Of a stretch of DNA of 42,902 nt, positions 33,673 to 40,070 are shown piece by piece. The stretch's first letter is position 1. Each line of letters begins with the position of its first letter. Position numbers and translations under genes: made by a program. Origin of the DNA: DASRRB01 sp036732755 (GTDB lineage: Bacteria > Planctomycetota > B15-G4 > SIAN01); assembly GCA_036732755.1 (NCBI GenBank), contig DAINBU010000033.1, positions 1 through 42,902 of the forward strand. Direction: 5' to 3'. The notes beneath the pieces are model-generated. The model was not told where the DNA came from, did no database searches, and worked only from the letters and a program-made list of their open reading frames with translations.

Positions 33673-35361
33673 ATGTCGTGCATGTCGACGTCCGTCGGAT
33701 GCTTCGTCGGTCTCGCGCTTCTCTGCGGTGCTGCTCCGGTCGCGTCGGCCGGGGACTGGTACGTGGACGTCGGGTTCGCCGGGTGCGCGAGCGGCGACGG
33801 ATCGGCAGGGAATCCGTTCTGCGGGATCATGGACGCGGTCGCGGCGGCCAGTGGCGGCGACACGATCCACATCGCGCCGGGGAGCTACTTCGAGCATCTC
33901 GACGTCGACAAGGATCTCGTGCTCGTCGGCACGGGGGGACGCGACGTCACGATCGTGGACGGGACGTCGAACGGACGGACGCTGCGGGTCCAGATCGGCG
34001 TGACGGTCGACGTCACCGGGATCACCTTCACGCACGGCCTCGCGTTTCCGGGCGCGGGGATCCTGGTCCGGTCCAACGCCGTCCTCACGCTCACGAAGTC
34101 GTCCGTGTTCCGGAACGGCGATCTGAACGACCCGACGAGCGGCGGCGGGGGCATCGCGGTCGCGAGCTCCGGGACTGCGATCCTGACGGACTGCCTGGTC
34201 GAGGAGAACGCCTCGGCCTACGAGGGCGCCGGCATCCGCATGGCCGACCTCTCCGTCGTGACGCTGACGCGCTGCGGAGTGAACGCGAACAGCACCGGCT
34301 TGGACAACTTCGGAGGCCTCGGCGCCGGGATCTACAACGTCGGCGGGACGCTGACGATCGTCGGGTCGTCGGTCAGCCGGAACTATGCCGACAAGTTCGG
34401 CGACGCCTCGCGCGGCGGCGGCATCTACACGAGCGGCGGCGCGCTCTCGATCTCGGCCAGCTCGATCTGCGACAACTCGGCGTTCTCGTTCTACTCGGAC
34501 GCCAGCGGCGGAGGAATCCACGTCAACACGGCGAACGCCGTCTTCGACGACGTCGTGGTCACGGGAAACGCGGTGTCGTCGACCATGGGCAATGGCCTCG
34601 GCGCGGGCGTCTACTTCCAGCAGGCGGCGACGCTCACGCACTCGACCTTCGCGGGAAACCTCGCGACGCACGGCGGTGGAGCCTACGTCCAGACCGGACT
34701 CACGGTCACGTTCGGTCACGCGATCCTCGCCGGCAACTCGTCGAGCGCAGGCACGAGCCCCGATTGCGACGGCACGCTGACCTCGGCGGGATACGTCCTC
34801 GTCGGCGACACGACAGGCTGCGTCGTCGCCGGCAGCTCGACCGGGAATCAGCTCGACGTCGATCCCCTCTTCCTCGATGCCGCGAACGGCGACTACCGGC
34901 TGTCGGTCGGCTCCCCCGCGCTCGAGGCCGGCGACCCCGCCCTGCTCCTCGCTGGAACCGACGCGGCCGGACAGCCGCGCGTGCTCGACGCCGATCTCGA
35001 CCGGGTGATGGTGGTCGATCTCGGCGGGTACGAGTTCAGCCACGTGACGCTCGCCGTGTCGGGGAACGCGACGCCCGGCGGAACCGTCACCCTCGACTCG
35101 ACGGGCACGTCGGGGCTCGCGCTCTTCCTCTTCGTCGGCACGGTCCCCGGCGAAGTGCTCTTCAAGCCGTTCGGCCGGATCTTCTTCTCGCTCGCCTCGC
35201 CGTGGCTGATCGTTCCGCTCGGAACGCTTCCCGATTCGACCTCCTTCGTGGTGGCGTCCAACGTCCCCGTCGGAACGATCGTGTTCCTGCAGGACCTCGC
35301 CTTCGACCCGCCGTCGAGCGGCGGCAACCTTTCGAACGCCGTCGAGGTGCGGATCGAGTGA
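33673..35361 (+). CDS. Secreted right-handed parallel beta-helix protein (polymorphic/choice-of-anchor type)
   Basis: The 562-residue protein has a signal peptide (MSCMSTSVGCFVGLALLCGA) starting at the ATG at 33673. The N-terminal part, DWYVDVGFAGCASGDGSAGN and GGDTIHIAPGSYFEHL, is the usual entry to a pectate-lyase-like beta-helix. Many short repeats with GGGI-, GAGI-, GAGVY- and STFAGN-like turns follow. The stretch LDVDPLFLDAANGDYRLSVG is a common closing segment of planctomycete surface beta-helix proteins. The last ~110 residues are a beta domain resembling the end of the PD40 protein at 30338-32017. It is probably a surface or outer-membrane-associated protein. No catalytic residues are identified. 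Confidence 0.88.
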   Translation: MSCMSTSVGCFVGLALLCGAAPVASAGDWYVDVGFAGCASGDGSAGNPFCGIMDAVAAASGGDTIHIAPGSYFEHLDVDKDLVLVGTGGRDVTIVDGTSNGRTLRVQIGVTVDVTGITFTHGLAFPGAGILVRSNAVLTLTKSSVFRNGDLNDPTSGGGGIAVASSGTAILTDCLVEENASAYEGAGIRMADLSVVTLTRCGVNANSTGLDNFGGLGAGIYNVGGTLTIVGSSVSRNYADKFGDASRGGGIYTSGGALSISASSICDNSAFSFYSDASGGGIHVNTANAVFDDVVVTGNAVSSTMGNGLGAGVYFQQAATLTHSTFAGNLATHGGGAYVQTGLTVTFGHAILAGNSSSAGTSPDCDGTLTSAGYVLVGDTTGCVVAGSSTGNQLDVDPLFLDAANGDYRLSVGSPALEAGDPALLLAGTDAAGQPRVLDADLDRVMVVDLGGYEFSHVTLAVSGNATPGGTVTLDSTGTSGLALFLFVGTVPGEVLFKPFGRIFFSLASPWLIVPLGTLPDSTSFVVASNVPVGTIVFLQDLAFDPPSSGGNLSNAVEVRIE

Positions 35362-35362
35362 G

Positions 35363-35749
35363 CTAGCGCCTCTTTCGTTTCGTCGCGGCCTTCGCGACGT
35401 TCTGTCGGAGCCGGAGCGCGACGATCCTCTTGATCAGGTCGTAAGGCACGGGCTCATCGAGCGGGAACTTGAGGTTCCCCTTGGGTCCCATGTACCGCTT
35501 CAAGGATCGCTCGAGGCCTGGATCGCCGGATACGGGCGGGAACACGCCGATGTGGTTCTTGAACGCGGCGAAGTAGATGAGGATCCCGTCCTGAAAGAAG
35601 GCCGGCATCCGGTAGCTGATCTTCTCCTTCGCGTCCGGCGCAGCGGCCGCAACCGTCGCCCGGATCTTCCGGAGGATCGCCTGCACGGCAGGCGGGAAGG
35701 TGGCGATGTACTCGCCGATGCCACGAGCTTCCGTAGTTCCTCGTTTCAA
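35363..35749 (-). CDS. DUF1801-family protein (YdhG-like)
   Basis: This 128-residue protein is a DUF1801 domain: IGEYIATFPPAVQAILRKIR, KEKISYRMPAFFQDG, IYFAAFKNHIGVFPP, then KRYMGPKGNLKFPLDEPVPY and a basic C-terminus. Members include Fe-binding YdhG/frataxin-like proteins of uncertain function. The start is set at the TTG (35749): AAGGAGG lies seven bases upstream, inside the end of the previous reading frame, and the TTG overlaps that frame's stop (TTGA). The longer ATG start at 35773 would cover the ribosome-binding site and is unlikely. Confidence 0.82.
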   Translation of the reverse strand: MKRGTTEARGIGEYIATFPPAVQAILRKIRATVAAAAPDAKEKISYRMPAFFQDGILIYFAAFKNHIGVFPPVSGDPGLERSLKRYMGPKGNLKFPLDEPVPYDLIKRIVALRLRQNVAKAATKRKRR

Positions 35750-35943
35750 GACGAACCCTCCTTCTTCACGCATGCGGTGGGGTGGCCGTCATGCAACAGC
35801 TCGCGAACGTCCTCTCCGCAGCCGCGCATGATCTGGAACCAACGCTCTGCGATCGCCCCCAATTCCCCCGCGTGCTCGCGCATCCAGGCGTCGATCTGCG
35901 GATCGTGCCTGACCGCACTCGGGAAGCGCAGGAGTTGGCTCAT
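35746..35943 (-). pseudogene. Truncated DUF1801-like gene (65-residue 5' fragment)
   Basis: The 65 codons encode LRFPSAVRHDPQIDAWMREH, later FQIMRGCGEDVRELLHDGHP and TACVKKEGSS. The block VRELLHDGHPTACV occurs near residue 60 of a longer DUF1801 subfamily, where it is followed by a GDAAFAYV-type strand. Here the frame stops five codons later, so about half of the protein is missing. Its tail now supplies the ribosome-binding site and the TTGA junction of the next gene. It may still be translated as a leader. The family match is from memory. Confidence 0.6.
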
Positions 35944-35986
35944 GGCGATCCGATGACCTCGCGGCGACCCGAGCACGACGCGAACG

Positions 35987-36436
35987 TTACTTGCGGCGCG
36001 CCGCTGCATCGCCCTCCGCGAATCGCTTGAACGCCTCCATGTGTCGGCGATGCGCCTCCTTGATTCGGTGGCGCGCGAAAAGTCCAAGCGCACGTTGGAG
36101 CAGACCCTTGAAGTCGAAGATCTCCATCGAAACCAGTCGCGTCCGTCGTGCCGAGACAGGTTCCAGTCGGTCCGTAATCGAGACCCAGACATCGGGCGCG
36201 TCCAGCTCCAGGTGAAGTACGCGCGGGAGGTCTTTGGCGACGACGGTCGCAACGAACTCCCTGCCGTGCTCCTTCTGAACCATCCGGTACTTCGAGCCGA
36301 CCGCTCCGAGTTCTCCGGCGATCGGCGCGACCACCTCGAGATCCTCCATCCACCTGGAGTTGTTCGCGGGGTCGGCGAGCAGTGCCGCGGCTCTTTCCTG
36401 CGAGGTACCAATTTCAATGTCAATGATGCTCGTCAT
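35987..36436 (-). CDS. SRPBCC-family protein
   Basis: This 149-residue protein has the START-like SRPBCC fold: SIIDIEIGTSQERAAALLAD, NSRWMEDLEVVAPIAGELGA and later VLHLELDAPDVWVSITDRL with a long C-terminal helix (RHRIKEAHRRHMEAFKRFAE). Members bind hydrophobic ligands or act as cyclases; no specific ligand is evident. The ATG at 36436 has GAGGAT upstream. It lies downstream of the toxin-antitoxin pair, with the attC-like repeat between, and 44 bases before the truncated DUF1801 frame. Confidence 0.8.
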   Translation of the reverse strand: MTSIIDIEIGTSQERAAALLADPANNSRWMEDLEVVAPIAGELGAVGSKYRMVQKEHGREFVATVVAKDLPRVLHLELDAPDVWVSITDRLEPVSARRTRLVSMEIFDFKGLLQRALGLFARHRIKEAHRRHMEAFKRFAEGDAAARRK

Positions 36437-36506
36437 GGGCGGTGATCCTCAGTGGGTCCGATGGATCCACCGCGCACATCTCAAGTCTCGCGCCAACCAC
36501 CCTGTA

Positions 36507-36606
36507 CGCCTGACGGCCGCAGATCAGCTGCGAAAACGCGTTCGAGCCCGACCGGCGGCCGGTCACCGCACCCGCGACTTCGGCAGCAGCCTCCGCCTGT
36601 CAGACG
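36507..36606 (-). repeat. attC-like imperfect inverted repeat following the toxin gene
   Basis: Read on the minus strand, the arm GTCTGAC...GAGGCTGCTGCCGAAG (from 36606) pairs imperfectly with the arm ending ...CAGCTGATCTGCGGCCGTCAGGC (to 36507). The outer boxes are GTCTGAC and GTCAGGC, and the inner pairing CTGC(C)GAA / TTCGCAG leaves an unpaired C in the 5' arm. This is the arrangement of integron attC sites (R''-L''...L'-R', extrahelical base in L''). The toxin's TGA stop lies in the first box, as in many cassettes. The boxes differ from the usual RYYYAAC/GTTRRRY at one position, so the site is non-canonical. Confidence 0.4.
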
Positions 36607-36920
36607 CTCACCTCAATCACCAGTCCAGGCTTGACTTCCTGAAGTGCGGCGAGCGTCGCAGAGGCGAGTGGTACAAGGTCTTCGAGTCGGTTGCCGTGAG
36701 CCTTCAATACGACAATTCCGAACGGAAGACGTGGTACGTTCTGTTGGTATCGGAGTTTCTTGTCAACCGTGACCATCACGTCGAATCGCCCGGCCGCGGC
36801 ACGAATGAGTTCACCATTCTTCTTGCCCGCCAAACCTGCTTCCGGGGCGGTCAAGCATTCGTGTGCAGATAGGTACTTCTTGAAATCACGCGGCATGCAT
36901 TCGTCAAGAAGGACGCGCAT
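36600..36920 (-). CDS. DUF5615 PIN-like toxin
   Basis: This 106-residue protein begins MRVLLDECMPRDF, the PIN-like start with acidic D6/E7. It continues with AGLAGKKNGELIRAAA and VMVTVDKKLRYQQN, where the conserved Asp of DUF5615 proteins lies. This is a predicted RNase-type toxin of a type II module. Its start overlaps the antitoxin's 3' end by 17 bases. The G+C content is low for this genome: 36661-36720 is 55% and 36721-36780 is 50% by count. The stop codon lies within the attC-like repeat, so the pair may be a gene cassette. Confidence 0.85.
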   Translation of the reverse strand: MRVLLDECMPRDFKKYLSAHECLTAPEAGLAGKKNGELIRAAAGRFDVMVTVDKKLRYQQNVPRLPFGIVVLKAHGNRLEDLVPLASATLAALQEVKPGLVIEVSV

Positions 36921-37128
36921 TTCGCATTGCCGCTTCGCCCGCAATGACGAGGAATTCCTCCGCCTGTTCACGGGTCACGGTCGGGAACTGTTCCAGGAAG
37001 TCGTCGATGCGGTCCCCGGCTTTCAGGTAGTCGATGAGCGTTTGGACGGGCACCCGCGTGCCCGCGAAGACCGGTGTCCCAGACATGATGTCCGGATCAA
37101 CGCAGATGACTGAATGAGTGGTTGCCAT
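36904..37128 (-). CDS. DUF433 antitoxin
   Basis: This 74-residue protein matches DUF433: VDPDIMSGTPVFAGTRVPVQ, TLIDYLKAGDRIDDFLEQFP and TREQAEEFL. DUF433 proteins are small winged-HTH-like partners found next to DUF5615 toxins, so this pair is a type II toxin-antitoxin module, with the antitoxin gene first, as is typical. GGAGATT lies eight bases before the ATG. It probably represses its own operon, by analogy. The operon's own promoter should be in 37129-37256, where I could not place it. Confidence 0.87.
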   Translation of the reverse strand: MATTHSVICVDPDIMSGTPVFAGTRVPVQTLIDYLKAGDRIDDFLEQFPTVTREQAEEFLVIAGEAAMRNARPS

Positions 37129-37256
37129 GGTCGAATCTCCGGCGCCATCCTATCGCAGCAAGCAGCATCGACCCAGACTCTTGGTAGCGCGTACGGGTCA
37201 CCCGGGCAGTGCGCCCGCCGACGCCCTGAGGCGCTCTGCCGATTCGTGAGATGGGT

Positions 37257-37922
37257 TCAACCTTGCCGCTTCACCATGAAGTCGATCCAGATCGGGGCGA
37301 AGGGGGACGTGCAGCCCTTCGAGACGGGATAGTCCCGATAGATTCCCAGCTTCTCGCCGATGGCGATGGCGCGCTTGCGGAGTTTGGGGAAGTGGATGCC
37401 GATGGTCGCAAGGGTCGTGTTCATCGTCCACTGCACTTCCGGAGCGGCGCCGGCCATTTCGGACTCGAGGCGATCGAGCAGCGCCGGGACCGCGAGCCCG
37501 TCCGGACTCTTCGCGACCCGCTCCGCGGTGAGGTCCCATGCAGCGCGGGCGGCCCAGCGGTCGTCCGCGGTCATCCATTGCTGGCGAAGCGTCTCCTTGT
37601 CGGGGTGCTGGCGGACGACGTAGGAGATGAGCCAGTCGGCAACGCGGACATAACTGATGGTCCGCACCATCCGATCCATCTCTTTGGCGGAGAGCTTCTT
37701 GGGCTCGATCAGGAGCGTGGCCAGGAACTGGCCGTCGACGTTGCCGTCCTCCCAGAGCGACAGGGCCAGCGCGTGGTTCGTCTTGATCTTCTTCGCCACC
37801 CCGCGGATGTCGCCGAGAGCGACGCCGAACTGATTGTCTCCGGCGCCGCCCTTGGCGTTGTACTCCCGCAACTTCGCGTCGCCGAGCGCCTTGAGTTGCT
37901 TGAGAGTCTCTTTCAGGGTCAT
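37257..37922 (-). CDS. AlkD-like DNA alkylation repair protein
   Basis: The 221-residue protein is a HEAT-like all-helical repeat protein of the AlkD family: LKETLKQLKALGDAKLREYN, FGVALGDIRGVAKKIK, WEDGNVDGQFLATLLIEPKK, then SYVRVADWLISYVVRQHPDK and DDRWAARAAWDLTAERVA. AlkD proteins are DNA glycosylases that excise bulky alkylated bases. The family is diverse and catalysis is inferred. It starts one base after the stop of the upstream gene, so it is coupled to a secreted protein of unrelated type, which is an odd pair. Confidence 0.85.
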   Translation of the reverse strand: MTLKETLKQLKALGDAKLREYNAKGGAGDNQFGVALGDIRGVAKKIKTNHALALSLWEDGNVDGQFLATLLIEPKKLSAKEMDRMVRTISYVRVADWLISYVVRQHPDKETLRQQWMTADDRWAARAAWDLTAERVAKSPDGLAVPALLDRLESEMAGAAPEVQWTMNTTLATIGIHFPKLRKRAIAIGEKLGIYRDYPVSKGCTSPFAPIWIDFMVKRQG

Positions 37923-37923
37923 G

Positions 37924-39198
37924 TCACTTCACCGGCCAGTAGATCCGCGTGCGCCACTTGGCGGGATCGGGCTCGACGCCGGGATCGGTCCAGTAGACCT
38001 CCCAGTGGCCACCGGCGGTCTGCAACGACTTCTCCTTGAGCCAGGCCGCGAGCCGCGCCTGCGACTTCGCGACCGAGTCGTATGTCCCGATGTGCCACGT
38101 CGTGGCCGTCTTCCCTGCGGGGAGCTCGGTCGCCTTCACGCGCCCCTTGCCATCGACCTTCTTCTTCAGCGGCATGCCGGCCTCGAGGTCGACCTTGTCG
38201 GCGTCCATGGTGTGGAAGCGGCAGTAGGGCGGGCCGGCCATCTCGCCGCCCATCTCCGTCATGACCCCGAGGACTTCGGGAATCAACGTCGCGAGCGTCT
38301 TTTCCACCGCGTCGGCCGCGCTCGTCACGCGGATCGAGAGCACCGGCTGCGCCGCGATCTCCTCGATCGCGCACTCGTCGGGGTTGGCCGACGGCGACTG
38401 CAATCGCTTCGTGGGATCTTTCAGCGCCGCGAGCACTTCGGCGGACGGTGCCACCTGCTCCGGCTTCACGGCGGCGTTGACCTCGATCGACTCGTAGTGG
38501 TATTCGAACCGCGTCGGGTCGACGCCCATCTTCATCAACTTCTCGTGCGGGAAGCGGATGCCCGAGACGTCGCGGAAGTCGGAGAAGTAGGTGCGAATCT
38601 TGATGCTGCCGCCGGGCAGATCGGGCAGCGAGCTCTCGACCGCGCCGAGGTCGAAGGTCTCCGCGTCGACGAACCAGGTCTCGCTCTCCCCGACCGCGGG
38701 CTTCATGACGAGCTTGTAGTGCTTGCGGCCGCCGCGATCGGCGAGCTCCTCGGTGCCGACCGTCTCCGCGCTCGCGTACATCTCCTTCCATCCGGCGCGC
38801 CGGCCGAGATCGCAGGAGCGGCGCATCGGGAGCTGCTCGTCGCCCTCCTTGATCACGATCCCCATCGGGTCGTGCGACCAGGAGAAGGCACCGGCGGTGC
38901 CCACGACCAGTTTCATGGTGCCCCATTCGACGACGGAGTAAGCGCGATCGGCCGCGAGCCAGATCTCCTCGAAGCGGCCCTTCACGGGCTTGAACACCTC
39001 CGAGGTGCAGTCGGGAAACAACACGTTCCCGCGCATGACGAGCGTGCGAATCCCCTTCCTCGCGGCGGGATCGCCGAGGCGGGCGTCGCATTTCGCGAGG
39101 ATCTCGGGAGCGGGCGGCAGCTCCTCGGCGTGCGCGCGCGCCTGCGCCGCGAGCGCGACGCTGAGGAAGAGGACCGGGAGTGAACGGGTCGTGCTCAT
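37924..39198 (-). CDS. Secreted LolA-like/GyrI-like fusion protein
   Basis: The 424-residue protein has a signal peptide ending ARAHAEE (ATG at 39198, AGGAG eight bases upstream). Residues ~30-240 resemble outer-membrane lipoprotein carrier-type or LolA-like proteins (ILAKCDARLG, FEEIWLAADRAYSVVEWGT, HYKLVMKPAVGESETWFVDAE). The C-terminal ~150 residues form a GyrI/AraC effector-binding domain: VEKTLATLIPEVLGVMTEM, PYCRFHTMDADKVDLEAGMP, ATTWHIGTYDSVAKSQARL, HWEVYWTDPG. GyrI-like domains usually bind small molecules or gyrase inside the cell; an exported copy joined to a LolA-like domain is unusual. Domain names are from pattern recognition. Confidence 0.8.
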   Translation of the reverse strand: MSTTRSLPVLFLSVALAAQARAHAEELPPAPEILAKCDARLGDPAARKGIRTLVMRGNVLFPDCTSEVFKPVKGRFEEIWLAADRAYSVVEWGTMKLVVGTAGAFSWSHDPMGIVIKEGDEQLPMRRSCDLGRRAGWKEMYASAETVGTEELADRGGRKHYKLVMKPAVGESETWFVDAETFDLGAVESSLPDLPGGSIKIRTYFSDFRDVSGIRFPHEKLMKMGVDPTRFEYHYESIEVNAAVKPEQVAPSAEVLAALKDPTKRLQSPSANPDECAIEEIAAQPVLSIRVTSAADAVEKTLATLIPEVLGVMTEMGGEMAGPPYCRFHTMDADKVDLEAGMPLKKKVDGKGRVKATELPAGKTATTWHIGTYDSVAKSQARLAAWLKEKSLQTAGGHWEVYWTDPGVEPDPAKWRTRIYWPVK

Positions 39199-39305
39199 GA
39201 CCAATCTCCTGGAGAGGCGGGGCTAAGCTAGGGCCCCTTACGCAGTCGCCCGTAAATCCAATCGCGCCGTCTCGTCGCCGACGATCTTCCGACGAAAGTA
39301 CGCCG

Positions 39306-40070
39306 ATGGTCGAGCCCCAGAATGCCGCCTTCTTCCCGACCACCTGCTGGTCGCAGGTGGGCCCCGGCGCGGCGGAGGGCGGTGACGGGATCACGGACCG
39401 GGCACTAGAGCGGCTCGCGAGCCGCTACTGGCGGCGGATCCGCGACTGGCTGCGCGCCGAGCTCCGTCTCGATCGCGACGCCGCGGCGGAGCTGACCCAG
39501 GACTTCTTCGTGTGGGTGATCGAGAGCGGGTTCCTGAAGAAGGCCGACCCGGAGCGCGGACGGTTTCGCGCCTTCCTCAAGGTGGCGCTGCGGAACTACG
39601 CGCGCGACGCGAACCGGCGCGCGACGGCGGCGCGGCGCGGTGGAGGGCGGCAGTTCTTCTCGATCGACGAGCCGATCGAGGGAGCCGGCGAACCGGCGCC
39701 ATTCGACGCGGCCGACCCGACTGCGCTGCGGCCCGACGAGCTGCTCGACGCGCGCTGGCGCCGCGAGCTGGTCCAGACCGCGCTGCAGGAGCTCGAACAG
39801 GAGCTCGCGGCGACCGGCAAGTCCGCGATGTTCGCGACGTTTCGCGACTACTTCCTCGACGCCTCGCCCGACGTCGATTACCGAGCGGTCGCGCAACGTA
39901 ATGGGATCACGGTGACCGACGTCACCAACTGGCTCTCGCGCACGAAGAAGCGCTTCCGCGAGCACCTCCTCGCGATCGTGACCGACACCGTGCGCGACGC
40001 GGCGGCGCTGGAAGAGGAACTGCGCTGGCTGTTCCAGCGGCCCGAAGGCAAGGACAAGAACTCCCCGTGA
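39306..40070 (+). CDS. ECF-type RNA polymerase sigma factor
   Basis: The 254-residue protein has an N-terminal PTTCWSQV motif, typical of planctomycete and related ECF sigma factors. Region 2 is about residues 30-110 (DAAAELTQDFFVWVIESGF, FRAFLKVALRNYARDANRR). Region 4 is about residues 190-230 (YRAVAQRNGITVTDVTNWLS, RTKKRFREHLL), a DNA-binding helix-turn-helix. Its stop overlaps the GTG of the kinase gene (GTGA), so the two are coupled. Such pairs are thought to transmit signals by phosphorylation. Its own upstream region (39205-39305) is only 101 bases and also serves the divergent gene. Confidence 0.93.
   Translation: MVEPQNAAFFPTTCWSQVGPGAAEGGDGITDRALERLASRYWRRIRDWLRAELRLDRDAAAELTQDFFVWVIESGFLKKADPERGRFRAFLKVALRNYARDANRRATAARRGGGRQFFSIDEPIEGAGEPAPFDAADPTALRPDELLDARWRRELVQTALQELEQELAATGKSAMFATFRDYFLDASPDVDYRAVAQRNGITVTDVTNWLSRTKKRFREHLLAIVTDTVRDAAALEEELRWLFQRPEGKDKNSP

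Noticed and set aside
35363..35773. ATG at 35773 as start of the DUF1801 gene
   Set aside because: It would put AAGGAGG inside the coding region and overlap the previous frame by 28 bases; the TTG at 35749 has ideal spacing and a TTGA junction.
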